NCBI GenBank assembly: GCA_046530735.1
Contig: JBHEQV010000046.1
Location: 1 to 59,178 of the forward strand
Length of the DNA: 59,178 nt
Source of the DNA: Arsenophonus sp046530735
GTDB lineage: Bacteria > Pseudomonadota > Gammaproteobacteria > Enterobacterales > Enterobacteriaceae
Direction: 5' to 3'
Below the pieces are notes generated by a model that was not told the DNA's origin, did no database searches, and saw nothing but the letters and a program-made list of their open reading frames with translations. The translations under genes were made by a program, and so were the position numbers. Below, one piece after another: positions 1-10,193 of this stretch (position 1 is its first letter; each line of letters starts with the position of its first letter).

Positions 1-335
1 CTTCGATGAAGAAGCTGGAAAAATCGAGAAGAAACGGTTGGCAGTATATAACTTCCTGACAGTGCACTGGGCATCATAAGAGCGACGAATTCGATTAAAT
101 CAGATTTTCTTACAGTGAGGTTATGGAACCATCACATGAAGCACTGTGATTCAAGAAAATAACCATTTCAATAGTATTTGAGCTTCTTCCGTCTATTAAG
201 AAAAGCTGACATCGCCTCAGGGTATTTAATCTGCTGCAACTCTAATCATGAACAACGTTCAATTTAAGGATTGATAATAGATTTATGAAGCATCAGAGTG
301 TAATATAATCATATATACCAGATTTATTAATAACT
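1..335 (+). mobile_element. IS256-family element, 3' part (degenerate)
   Basis: The 3' end of a transposase gene read on the plus strand, cut by the window edge. Translation gives broken pieces of the IS256/Mutator-type transposase C-terminus (MKKLEK..., SAHWAS, IESTFATV-like). The tail matches the ends of eleven other copies or fragments in this window and finishes near the shared terminus 'ACCAGATTTNTTAATAAC'. Frames are broken, so it is inactive. Confidence 0.75.
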
Positions 336-770
336 TTAGCTAAAACATGAGTGTTATCTTTATACGAATAATCTGACAGATTGTATCTCTAATATGGCAT
401 GTTGTCTAGCTTAATGAAATTGTAATAAGATTGCAATTTAGTAACTTAGTTAAAATTACTAACAATAAATAATAAATAATAGCTTAACTCTTCTAAGCTA
501 GAAGAGTTGCTTTCAGGTTTAAAGTAACTAATTTATCATTTTTTTTTTGAATAATTTCACGACGAGAATTATCCATCTACATTATTAAGCAATTGGTTGA
601 TTATTAATCATTATATTATCCATATCAATTAATAAAATTTCAGCAATTCTAATTCTTTAGCATAAAAAAATATAAAGTCAGTAAAAATAACCATTCAGCA
701 AAAAGAAGGGGGTAAACAATGCTTTATTAGTACTAATATATTCCTGGTAAGGTTCTTTACTACTGATAAA
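336..770 (-). pseudogene. rseB: rseB remnant (periplasmic regulator of sigma E)
   Basis: RseB is a periplasmic lipid sensor that protects the anti-sigma factor RseA from DegS cleavage. On the minus strand, scattered frames show RseB-like text: NNQPIA...VDG..RREIIQKKN (compare the family's LDNRPLAQLLQMDGPRREVVQ), then ISYFKPE and LQSYYNFIK (compare ISYFEPG and LSPYYDFI). Stops and frameshifts are frequent, and the far end meets the IS256 copy. It sits where rseB belongs, downstream of rpoE-rseA. I infer a dead gene; limits are approximate. Confidence 0.55.
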
Positions 771-1372
771 AATGATGTTATTCTTTAATTCAACGTTGAA
801 CGATACTAAAATTTATATTACTGTAACAGTAGATCAAGTTGGCAATCACATTTTTTTTAATTGCTCGGTTTATGAATCAGCAAATAATTGATCATTATAA
901 ACACTTAAGCTTACAGAAAAAGCAGCGCAAATGATAAATACAATATTAAATATGGATAAATTAAATTTGGCATCAGTTTTTACACTAGAGGTATTTTAAT
1001 TCTAAACACAATCATAATCTACGGTAATGATACCTGCTATACGAACTTACATAACTTCTGATTAGTCAGAATTTCCATTCCACATCAAAAAGAAATTATA
1101 CATTAGCTATCATAAGCAGGTTATATCCCCCATATTGTATTTAAGCGCTTAGATAGATGTTCATTTTCTAGCGTGTCTGTTCTCAACTTTATTAGTAATA
1201 TTAAGCTAGATAACTTTATTGATATCGCCTCTCAAATTATCACGGGTAAGATGGTAACTCTCTCATAATTTCTGTAACGAAATATCTTGTAAATAGTATA
1301 GATTAATTTCAAATCAAAGATCTTTCCATCTATATAAACCGGAAAGTCTCTCTATGGATGCATTTTACACAC
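771..1372 (-). pseudogene. rseA: rseA remnant (anti-sigma-E factor)
   Basis: RseA is the inner-membrane anti-sigma factor that holds RpoE inactive. Directly downstream of rpoE on the same strand, a broken frame gives MDGET near the start and then ESYHLTRDNLRGDINKVI, close to the conserved RseA cytoplasmic stretch (SWEQYHLIRDAMRGDLPEVL). A hydrophobic stretch (ICAAFSVSLSV) could be what is left of the membrane segment. There is no open frame across the gene. Synteny with rpoE-rseA-rseB supports the call. This matters because rpoE itself is intact. Confidence 0.65.
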
Positions 1373-1394
1373 TTCAGTAAAATATAAACAACAT

Positions 1395-1970
1395 TTAATT
1401 TCGTATTAGCGGTTGCACTTTATTATCAATAACCTCCCTTGCCCGAAAAATGCGCGAACGAACTGTACCAACAGGACAATCCATAATAAGTGCTATCTCC
1501 TCATAACTTAGTGCATCTAGCTCCCTAAGAGTAATTGCTAGGCGTAGATCTTCAGGAAGTGACTCTATAGTCCGGAAAACTACTTTTCTTAATTCTTCTG
1601 AAAACATTAAATTTTCAGGGTTCGAAATTTCTTTTAATGAATTAGAAGCTTCTAAATTTTCTGTATTAAGCATATTGAAATCATTCGATGGCGGTTGACG
1701 TCCTTGAGATATAAGATAATTTTTTGCAGTATTTACTGAAATTCGATAAAGCCAAGTATAAAATGCACTTTCACCGCGAAATGAACTGATAGCACGATAA
1801 GCTTTAATAAATGCCTCTTGAGTTACATCCGGCACATCTCCCTGTGGTACATAGCGAGAAACAAGACTCACAACTTTATTCTGATATCTAATAACCAGTA
1901 AATTAAAAGCTTTTTTATCCCCTTTTTGTACCCGTTCAACTAGAACCTGATCTGTCAACTGTTCGCTCAT
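1395..1970 (-). CDS. rpoE: RNA polymerase sigma factor RpoE (sigma E)
   Basis: ECF sigma factor that directs RNA polymerase to envelope-stress promoters. The 191 residues equal the E. coli length and align without gaps. Sigma region 2 spans about 25-95, with DVTQEAFIKAYRA and SAFYTWLYRI. Region 4 spans about 130-180, with LRELDALSYEEIALIMDCP and the helix-turn-helix end VGTVRSRIFRARE. The start MSEQLTDQ is the family start, with AGGAG upstream at a fairly long spacing of about 12 nt; the stop is TAA. The gene diverges from the nadB remnant as in enterobacteria. Downstream rseA and rseB are decayed, so the usual membrane control appears to be missing. Identification is near certain; how it is controlled now is unknown. 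Confidence 0.97.
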   Translation of the reverse strand: MSEQLTDQVLVERVQKGDKKAFNLLVIRYQNKVVSLVSRYVPQGDVPDVTQEAFIKAYRAISSFRGESAFYTWLYRISVNTAKNYLISQGRQPPSNDFNMLNTENLEASNSLKEISNPENLMFSEELRKVVFRTIESLPEDLRLAITLRELDALSYEEIALIMDCPVGTVRSRIFRAREVIDNKVQPLIRN

Positions 1971-2220
1971 TTGAGGTCACTTCTCCTGAAAATAAGCCTC
2001 ATATTTTCCTTATTTGAACCTGCCATGTCTTCTCTCATTTATAAGCAAGCATTTTAAAGTGCTAAAAAGTCAAAAAATTTTCTAGTCAATTTAAATTATT
2101 TTATATCTAATCTAAGATAGACAATAAGAAAATTCTTTCAAGATCTAGTATTTACGAGAAATAAAAGAATAGGCTAACATTATTATTTACAATATTACAA
2201 AATCTTAGTAATAAAATATT

Positions 2221-3850
2221 ATGTCATCAACACAACATTATACGAATATTTAATCATTGGTATCGGCATTGCCGGTCTATCGTTAGCACTTTGATTAGCA
2301 CCACAATACCAAATAACCATATTTAGTAAAAATATTTCAACTGAAGGAGCATCTTCCTATAGTCAATGTGGAATTACAGCGATTTTTGATCAAACTAATA
2401 GTTATAGATACTTATGTTAATGATACTTTAATTGTTGGCACCAGACTATATGGATAAAAACTGTTGAATTTGTTTCCTGTAATACCTGTCATTCTGTCAA
2501 GTAGTTTATTGATCAAGGTATTTTATTTGATAAAAGCTAAATTGGGTAGTAAAGTAAAATATCTCTTGTGAAAGAAGCTGACCATATCCATCGGCGTATT
2601 CTTCATCACCTTGACGCAACAAGGTAAGCAAGTAAAAATAACGTTGATTAAAAACCATCAAGCATCTGAATATCACTATTAAGGCAGCCAGCCATAATAC
2701 TCATCGATCTGATACACTCGGATGAAGATGCAACAACAATTACCAGTGCTTACATTTATGTCCTCAATCAATAATAAATCCTTATTATTTATCATGGACA
2801 AGTGATAGTTTTAACAACCGGGGAAAACCACAAAAATATATTAACATATCACTAACCTCGATATTTGATCAGGTGATGAAATTTCAATGGCATGCATGGT
2901 AGGCTAGTTGCTGTATAACCAATCTTGAATTTAATCAATTTTATCCGACTTGTTCTTATCATTCACAAGAACATAATTTATTTCTAACAGAAGCTTTACG
3001 AGGTAAAATCGCCTATCTTAAATAACCTAATCGTAGTCGCTTTATGTCTGATTTTGATCAAATGATAACTCTCTTCTAGCGATAAAATCGCTCGCACCAT
3101 TGATAATGAAATGAAACGCTTAATGATAGATTGCATGTTTTTTGATTTAGTCATCAACCAGAAATCGAGATAAAACAACATTTTCTAACTTTCTATCAAA
3201 AAGAAACCACATTATATATAAATATTACTAATAAGCAAATTTCAATTGTTCCGGCAACTTATTATGCATGGAATAATGTTTAGTGCATTACATTATGGTC
3301 AATCTGATCTTCAACACCTATAAGCTATAGATAAAATTAGTTATACTTGGTTATTTGGTACCATGTACTAACCAAATAACTTAAATTTATTATTAGAATC
3401 TCTTGTTCTGAATGGTCTGCTACTGAACAGATAAAATAATAAATTGAATAAATTGATAAAGCATCAACATTTGATAAGTGAAATGAAATTAATCTCATTA
3501 TTTAGATGAGCAAATAATTATTTAACATAATTAGGATGAGTTAAGACTGTTTATATTGAATTATATGGGAACTATTAGAACAACCAAACAACTGATACGT
3601 GTAATTATGATGCACCCATTTTCTACAACAAGAAATAGATGAATACTATTTTATTTTCGTATATTAAATAATTTATTGGAATTGCATAAAACTAGATAAT
3701 CTTATATAAATGGCTAAATCAATGAATTCTGCTGTGCTCTTAATCGTAAAGAAAATGGTAGATTTTACTATATATTAGTTAATCTATAACAACAACCAGA
3801 TGCTAAACCAGCTATTTTAATCTCTTCAACTAAATGACTAGAAAAATATA
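2221..3850 (+). pseudogene. nadB: nadB remnant (L-aspartate oxidase)
   Basis: L-aspartate oxidase makes iminoaspartate, the first step of de novo NAD synthesis. From an ATG at 2221 the plus strand shows NadB text in shifting frames: IIGIGIAGLSLAL-like FAD-binding text, an EGASSYSQCGI region, YVNDTLIVG, LEFNQFYPT, TRSFYVFDFDQ-like and later EIDEYYFIF.ILNNLLELH and NRKENGRFYYIL, matching the C-terminal EIDEYYAHFRVSNNLLELRN and RKESRGLHFTL. Many stops and frameshifts. It diverges from rpoE as in E. coli. The whole gene length is still traceable, so it decayed by point changes rather than deletion. Confidence 0.85.
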
Positions 3851-3924
3851 ATTAACCCTCTTTATATATATCAGATAAAACTATTATCTGATTTGTCATT
3901 AATTACTAATAATTATATATAAAC

Positions 3925-3970
3925 ACTCAAATACTCAAATACTCAAATACTCAAATACTCAAATACTCAA
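3925..3970. repeat. Tandem 8-bp repeat, unit ACTCAAAT, 5.75 copies
   Basis: Five perfect copies of ACTCAAAT plus ACTCAA, just past the end of the nadB remnant. It is the clearest short tandem array I saw in the window. No gene or known site explains it. Strand slippage in non-coding DNA is the simple explanation. Confidence 0.95.
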
Positions 3971-4127
3971 CAAAATATTTTAATTGATTAATAATTTTAG
4001 CGTTCTGTTTATTTATAATTGTTTATTTCCCAATCATTATATAGACCTCTTGTTGTACAGCTCTATTTGTAGCAAGATGGATGCTGATAGGAATATAGGA
4101 TATATAATTGATGGCAAGATATTATAA

Positions 4128-4278
4128 TGATGACACTCCTCATCATCAGGCAACTACAACACTTAAATCATAGCTTCGCTTAAGATAAGCGAAGGCATGT
4201 ACCTATTTTAGCTAAGTATTTTGGTATACTCCAAACTTACCATTGCTAAATAACAAAATCAAGATGATATTGATGATC
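4128..4278 (+). mobile_element. IS481-family element, 5' fragment
   Basis: The plus strand resembles the start of an IS481-type transposase (HHQ..TTLK..., later LAK.YGIS-like and a DDRL end), and the same text recurs at 14845-14999 and 49676-49829. It stops at the sequence GATGATC, where an IS1595 element begins, exactly as in the other two copies. Badly degraded; the rest of this element is absent here. Confidence 0.5.
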
Positions 4279-4583
4279 GTCTATGTTGGTAAAGGTTGTT
4301 GGTAGAAATCCATTATACTATATGAAGTTTTTTGCTACAGAGAAGAATTTGGCATAAAAAAGAAACAGTAATACAGATCAAACAAACTTTCTTTATCAGT
4401 CCTTTCCAACATAAAACTACAGTTCATTAATTGAGGCAGGTGACAACCTATCGTATGATGTGGATTCATAAATTGAAGCAACTTATTCTACTTTATCCTG
4501 CCATATTGTTACAGTAAAGATGTCATCCGCTGGAGATATTCATTAGGAATGCAGCGATATCGCTGCAAAATCCTAATTATTAG
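4279..4583 (+). mobile_element. IS1595-family element, 5' fragment
   Basis: Begins with the IS1595 terminus seen repeatedly here (CTATGTTGGTAAAGGTTGTTG) and continues into the transposase start, including the zinc-binding stretch CHIVTVK.../CHYCHSEDVI-like and RWRYSL. It ends where the IS256 copy at 4584 begins, consistent with IS256 having jumped into it. No intact frame. Confidence 0.65.
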
Positions 4584-5962
4584 CAAATTTAGTGTATAGA
4601 CGATCAGGCTCTCCACTCTGATGCTTCGTTAATCTGCTCTCTATCCTTAAATTAAATATTATTTACCATAAGAGTTCAGAAGATAAAAATCTTCTTTGTT
4701 ATGGTCCAGATTTTTTTTGAACAAACAGGAGCAACTCAGATGCCATTGAAAGGGTTGCTCTTTCTTGAGCCAACAATGTTTATCATATCGTCTTCATAGC
4801 CTCCACACTGTCACAAAAAACCGATTCAATTGGATTCGTCGCTCTTATGATGCCCAGTGCGCTGACGAGAAGTTGTATAGTGCCAACTGTTCTTATCAAT
4901 CTTTCTGAAGATTATTTATCGCTGAAATGATATGCTGAAAACCTTCCCAATAAAACATCAAAGGATTTATTAGCTGTATCGCGACTCTCTGGTAGCCAGA
5001 TCTCTCTTCCTGCAGCTCAAGCTTTAATTTTTGGTTTTATTCCTTTGGGAAGTAAAGGCAGTGCATTACCTATTTTATATATCCAACAGCGTTAGTGCTA
5101 TATGTTCTGGAATATTTTTGCCGTTGCATTTAAAACCAAGAGCATAGTCTTCCGTAGCAACCCACTGAAAGATACGATTAAACTACCTGCTAGTAATACA
5201 TTAAAAGTTAAATCTAGCTTACTTCTAACTCTTGATAACTATTTTCGGGCGCAACGAGCTCCTTTTATCCATAGTATAAGTTCATATTACCAGTAAACAA
5301 AGATGATTATATTGCCTAACAAGTTAATATATGCCTTAAAACAAGATAAACGTAGCGTGTATCGCTAAATCACCCAGCTACCATTATCTGTGCTCTTCAA
5401 GGTATTACTATTTTAGTCTTCTGATTTATCTCCTTAGGGAAGGATGAACACCAATGTATTTTTATCAAAAAACGACATTAAAACTTTATGAAAATTACTG
5501 GTAGAGAGATGCCTTACAAATACATACGCATAGTAGAAACTCTTAGACGCTTTAGCACACCTCATATAAGGCGATAACAAAAAGATGCTAAAGAATATTC
5601 CGTTTTCGCTGATATCCCTAAACCTTAGCTATTTTAATCTCAAGATCATCAATACTAATCTGTATGATTTTCTATGGAAATAACCGTTACAAAGAACGGA
5701 TAAGATTCATAGACAACAAGATGGCATTCAGAATCTTATTGCAACTATGGCTTCGAGCTCCGCCTTAACAACGGGCATCCCCTATCAGCTACCTGCCACT
5801 ATTACAGATGCGTTCATACAAGGGATAATTAAGGTAATACCTGGTTTCGCGGATACCTTGTAGAGTAGATTTTTTTATGCATATCACCTTTCTGTTATTG
5901 AAGAGTCATTCATGAAATTAATCAACAGGATACACATCACTATATTTGAAATTCTATATACA
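4584..5962 (-). mobile_element. IS256-family element, minus orientation (degenerate, near full length)
   Basis: A copy of about 1.38 kb lying on the minus strand. Comparing the copies lets the transposase be read: RYVYFWADGIY, IGDGALGFWNAM, KRCWIHKTANML, FYDFPSAHW and TTNPIESTFATVR, diagnostic of the IS256 (Mutator-like DDE) family. In this copy those blocks are in broken frames. Ends match other copies (low side TAGCAAATTTAGTGTATAGA, high side near ATTCTATATACAAAAATGAG). Confidence 0.8.
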
Positions 5963-6794
5963 AAAATGAGGATAACTCATGTTAATTATAGAAAAAAATT
6001 ATGTAATTCTGAATATTAGGAAATGTCCATAATTTTATTATGATAACTTCCATTATATATAGTTACCATGTTATATTAATGATTATTCTTCACAATGAGA
6101 ACAGGAAAGCTAAATTTTTTATTAGCCTTATTTTTTCTAGATAGTTTAGAATTAGTTAACTACTGGAATAGGAGTTCTTTCAGCCATAGACGATTTTTCA
6201 TTGCACTTATAGTGAATGTATAGCGAATGTAATTATGTTACCTCTATCAAAAAAGTATCATTTATGGGATCAGCTTTACTTATGATATACAAGAACTTGT
6301 TAAAATTTTAAAAAAATAAAGATTTATAAAAAATCAGACAAAAAAATATGGATTACTTATTAATAACTTACATGAAGCAATTGATTTTGATATTAAAGAT
6401 AATATTCCTAATATTTATAACCATATTAAAAATTATTTTAACAAACCAGTTTTAGCCTTTATCAATAAAAATAAGATAAATCTACTTATTTTTTCAATAA
6501 GTCCAATGACCACTTTCCTTAAGCTTTTATATTAAATTTGTTTGCTTGTTTTTTCTTCTTTCAATAAGAAAAATTCCCTCAAATTATCTAATCACTTTAT
6601 TTATTGTATTAATAACGATTCCATCTGTTTATTATAGATTTACCTATCCAGGTAAAATCTGGCTATATTCTTTAACTTTTATTAACTAACTTTTACATGC
6701 ACTTTTGAGTTTTGTTATTAACATATTGAAGTCCACTTAATTTTTATAACTTACTGTTTTAAAAGTTACTGCACTATTGTTAAGCATATGGAAT
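5963..6794. other. Gene-free stretch between IS256 and ssrA
   Basis: About 830 bases with no intact frame. The plus strand carries hydrophobic and lysine/asparagine-rich fragments (for example DIKDNIPNIYNHIKNYF and VYYRFTYPGKIWLYSLTF) that may be the remains of a membrane protein gene, but I cannot assign a family. No tRNA, promoter or clear terminator was seen. Confidence 0.5.
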
Positions 6795-7159
6795 TGGTGG
6801 AGCTGGCGGGAGTTGAACCCGCGTCCGAAATTTCTACATCCTCGGTACTACATGCTTAGTCTAGTCATCATATTCGCCAGCTAGGAGTAGACAGACACAC
6901 TACTAACAGACTAGCCTGATTAAATTTAACGTTTCAACTCCAGGCTAAGCATCCACGCGATCTCTTTTAAGTTTACCTCTCTTTAATCCCCGTCCTAAAA
7001 GCGAAGGCTAGGGAGAAAGGGCGATATGCAGGTTATTAAGCTGCTAGCGCGTAATTTTCGTCGTTTGCGACTATTATTTTGCGGCTTTTTACGAGGCCAA
7101 CCGCACCTCGGCATGCACCTTGGGTTTCGCAAATCTCGTCGAATCCAATAATCAGCCCC
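6795..7159 (-). ncRNA. ssrA: Transfer-messenger RNA (tmRNA, ssrA)
   Basis: tmRNA rescues ribosomes stalled on broken mRNAs and tags the unfinished protein for proteolysis, working with SmpB. On the minus strand the 5' end reads GGGGCTGATTATTGGATTCG and the 3' end GGGTTCAACTCCCGCCAGCTCCACCA-like, with the T-loop GTTCAA and an encoded CCA. The 5' GGGGCUG pairs with 3' CAGCUCC to form the acceptor stem. The length of 365 nt is close to E. coli (363). The tag reading frame and the pseudoknot-region blocks (CTCCCTAGCCT, GAGATCGCGTGGATGC, CAGGCTAGTCTGTTAGTA) are conserved. It follows smpB by 47 nt on the same strand, as in E. coli. Confidence 0.97.
7033..7068 (-). other. tmRNA tag reading frame (ANDENYALAA)
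   Basis: Within ssrA the resume codon GCA opens a ten-residue frame, ANDENYALAA, followed by two TAA stops. The peptide is identical to the E. coli degradation tag, so the C-terminal LAA recognised by ClpXP and the SspB/ClpA-binding part are preserved. Confidence 0.97.
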
Positions 7160-7206
7160 AAGTATGATTTTCAATAATACCAGAAAAAACTTAATAGTTC
7201 TAGGGT

Positions 7207-7698
7207 TTAAGTCATTATCGAAACCTGCGTTTTCATAATTCTCGATTTATCTAACTTCCATTCGCGATCTTTAATATCAGAACGCTTGTCGTACTCTTTT
7301 TTACCCTTAGCAACACCAATTTTAACTTTACACCAGACTCTTTTCCAGTAAAGAGATAATGCTACAGCTGTGTGACCTTCGCGATTAATTTTACCAAATA
7401 ATGAATCAAATTCACACTGATTTAGCAATAACTTTCGTGTGCGCATAGGATCACAAACTATATGCGAGGAGGCTACATTTAGCGGGGTAATCCTTGAACC
7501 AAAAAGATAAGCTTCACCATCTCTCAATAAAACATAACTATCGCTAATATTAGCTTTGCCCATGCGTAGTGCTTTAACTTCCCAACCTAGCAAAGCTAAA
7601 CCCGCCTCAACTTCATCACTAATGAAGTATTCATGGCGCGCTCTTTTATTTAGAGTAATCAGTACCGAACTAGGTTTGTGTGTTTTTTTCTTTGTCAT
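7207..7698 (-). CDS. smpB: SsrA-binding protein SmpB
   Basis: Binds the tRNA-like part of tmRNA and places it in stalled ribosomes. 163 residues versus 160 in E. coli, with the oligonucleotide-binding beta barrel from about 12 to 130 (LNKRARHEYFI, GWEVKALRMGKANISDSYV, NQCEFDSLFGKINREG) and the conserved C-terminal tail DKRSDIKDREWKLDKSRIMK, which reads the empty decoding centre. The last six residues (QVSIMT) differ from E. coli and make it slightly longer. The start MTKKKTHKP is the family start. No strong Shine-Dalgarno is visible; a TATAAT at 7707-7712 lies so close to the ATG that it would give an almost leaderless message if used. ssrA lies 47 nt downstream and ratA diverges. Confidence 0.97.
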   Translation of the reverse strand: MTKKKTHKPSSVLITLNKRARHEYFISDEVEAGLALLGWEVKALRMGKANISDSYVLLRDGEAYLFGSRITPLNVASSHIVCDPMRTRKLLLNQCEFDSLFGKINREGHTAVALSLYWKRVWCKVKIGVAKGKKEYDKRSDIKDREWKLDKSRIMKTQVSIMT

Positions 7699-7856
7699 AA
7701 TTAGAGATTATACTCTATGCATAAATAAATGGCACAGTAAAAATCTATTCTTTCGTGTTAAGTGAATATTTATTAAACTAAGTTGTATCTTAGACTTTTT
7801 ATTTAAATGTATGTCAATGTTATTATTATTTTTAATTTATTTGATGAGAATGTGTT

Positions 7857-8280
7857 ATGCCGCAAATTAATTAATTTGCATCAATACCTTATAATGCAGA
7901 GAAATATACAATTTAGTCAATGATATAGATTGATATCCATAATTTTTATTTAATTTCACCAGAAAAGTTGAGTGCTGCATTCATGTTAATAATGAAATGA
8001 CTCTTTTGGATTAAGGTTACTAAAGCGGGTATTAGTAATGTTTTTATTACCCCATAATATATTGTAATATAATAAGAGTTTTTAAATAGAGTTAGTAAAA
8101 GGACCATTTCGTAAATTACTGAGTAATTGATTATTTACATCTCTAAATAAAATGCCCGTAAAGTTGAGTTATATCTTGATTTTAAGTTTACTAATAAATT
8201 GATTGAATTGGTTTTTGATCGAATTTTTAACGATCTGTTGAAAATATAATGCAAATTATACTCAACATACTTACGCGGTT
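7857..8280 (+). pseudogene. ratA: ratA remnant (START-domain protein)
   Basis: RatA/PasT is a small polyketide-cyclase/START-domain protein normally encoded divergently from smpB, as here. From ATG 7857 the plus strand gives MPQIN..., Y.AE..Y.LV, then VTKAGISNVFIT (compare VSKAGISKTFTT), VELYLDFKFTNKLIEL and VFDRIFNDL (compare IEFHLDFEFTNKLIELAFGRVFKEL). Several stops and frameshifts interrupt it, so I call it dead. Its downstream neighbours in E. coli (ratB, bamE) are replaced by IS256 DNA. Confidence 0.85.
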
Positions 8281-8328
8281 TATCATGATTGAAATAAATA
8301 TTGAAGCGCTTTATATATTTTTATGAGT

Positions 8329-8825
8329 TGTTAGTAAATCTTAGAGGGGGTATAGCGGTCAGCTCTGTTCTAATCCTTTGTTAATCTGTTCTCCACCCTT
8401 AAATTGAACATTTCTTACTACTAGGGGTCAGAATATCTACTCCTATTAGCTGGTTTCAGCTTTTCTGAGCAGACGGAAAACAACTCAAATAGAATTAAAA
8501 TAGTTGTTTTTGAACCACAGTGCTTCGTGCATCGACTTCATCGGCTCACGTCATAAAAGTTAATTCAATTGAATTCATCGCTTTTATTAACGTTCAGTGT
8601 GCTAATGGGAGAGAGGTCCTGAGATGCCAAAAGTTCTTCTGGATATTTTTCAGCTTCTTCATATCTGCAGGAGGAAGGTTTTCTAAAAAATCTTACAACA
8701 AAATATTAAGCTTTATTATCAGCATCACAACTCTTTCTTATCCAAGGGGATATTTCCTCTGCATGATCAACTTTAATTTTTAGTTGTACACCTTTTGATG
8801 AGTTAAAGGAGTTATGGTTATTTTT
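8329..8825 (-). mobile_element. IS256-family element, 3' fragment, minus orientation
   Basis: Starts with the same terminus as other minus copies (TTAGTAAATC...) and runs about 500 bp into the transposase C-terminal region, then stops abruptly where a plus-oriented copy begins. The missing 5' part is not found beyond the neighbouring copy, so a deletion probably accompanied or followed the second insertion. Confidence 0.7.
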
Positions 8826-10193
8826 AGTGTATAGGGTTTCGGAAATGGTAGAGGAGGTACTATCCTGCTAATTGATTTCATAAATAATTTTAACAAAATA
8901 AAGATGATATAGCATCATAAAGTTTACTCTAGAGGTATCCGTAAAACCTGATATTATCTGTATCCCTTGCATGAACTTATCTATAATAGCATGCAATCAG
9001 GTGATAACACCGCTGTTGGAGCGCTGCCCAAATCTATGACTGCGACAACATACTGAATACTGCCTTATCGACGGACGTTTCATGTCCAGTCTCGTACATA
9101 ACGGTTATTTAATTTACAATAGCAAACCATACAGATTGATATTAAGAATATTAGACTAAAAAGTGAATAAGGTTAAAGGGAAATATCGCAGAAGCAATGG
9201 AATATTCTTCAACAACGCATTGGTACTGCCTTATCTGAAGTGTGCAAAATAGTGAAGAGTTATTACCATGATTGTTCTACGGATATCCTACTGATGATTT
9301 CATAAATCTATGGGAGTGATTCTCGGTAAAAAGCACATGGTCTCTCTGCAGAAAACCTCATCAGTAGATTGAAATACTGATGCATTTAAGAGCACAGGAA
9401 AGGGAAGGCTATATAATTTAAGCAATATACACTACGTTTATTTTGTGCTGATGGAATATATCGTTTTGTCAGGCAAGCTGATCGCCTTTGCCTCCTGCTC
9501 ATTATTGGCGGTGCTACATAGATGTAAGGAGAGCTCATTTCAGTCGAAGTAGGGTTATTGAAAAGTCAGAATCATACTGAACCGAACTTATTAATAGTTT
9601 GCGAACACTGCATTTAATCATATCTATGAGGCTTGCTAAAGGAGATGAAGCGTTAGTTTTTATAATGCAATAGCAAAGATATTCCTGAACATGAGGCAGC
9701 AAACGCTACTGGATACATAAAACAACTAATCTAGTAACTTCATTCCACAAAATGATGTAACCAAAAGTTAAGAGTAAGTTGCAGAATATCTAAGTAGCAG
9801 AGAGAGTCGCGATCTGCTAATAAATCCTTTGATGTTTTGCTAGGAAGACTTTCAGCGTATCCTGCAGCAATAAAGATTTTCGAAATAATCAAAAAAAACG
9901 GCTGGTATTCTACAGCTTCCCCATCAGTGCACTGGGCATTAATAAGAATAACAAATCTGATTGAATTAAGTTTTGCGACAGTGAGATTATGAAGCTGATG
10001 CACTAACCCTGTAGTTAAAAAAGCAAACCTTTTAATGCTATTTAAGATGCCAGTCTGCTAAAAAATCGGGAACTGATTCAGAGGATTTAGCTTGCTTTAA
10101 TCCTATTTGTAAACAATATAAAATTTAAGGATGAAGAACAGATTTATGACACATGAGTGTGGAAGTAGCCTGACTACCATATACCAAATTTTC
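8826..10193 (+). mobile_element. IS256-family element, plus orientation (degenerate, full length)
   Basis: About 1.37 kb, from the left terminus (GTGTATAGGGTTTCGGAAATGGTAG) to the right terminus (CTACCATATACCAAATTTTCTAATAAC). Translation on the plus strand gives IS256 transposase pieces in changing frames, including ELLPWL.., RLRYVYFVLMEYIVLSG-like, IGGAT and SFDVLLGRLSAYPAA. Multiple stops; not functional. Confidence 0.8.

Noticed and set aside
7707..7712. TATAAT as a certain smpB promoter
   Set aside because: No convincing -35 element lies 16-18 bases upstream and the message would be nearly leaderless; such hexamers are common in AT-rich DNA.
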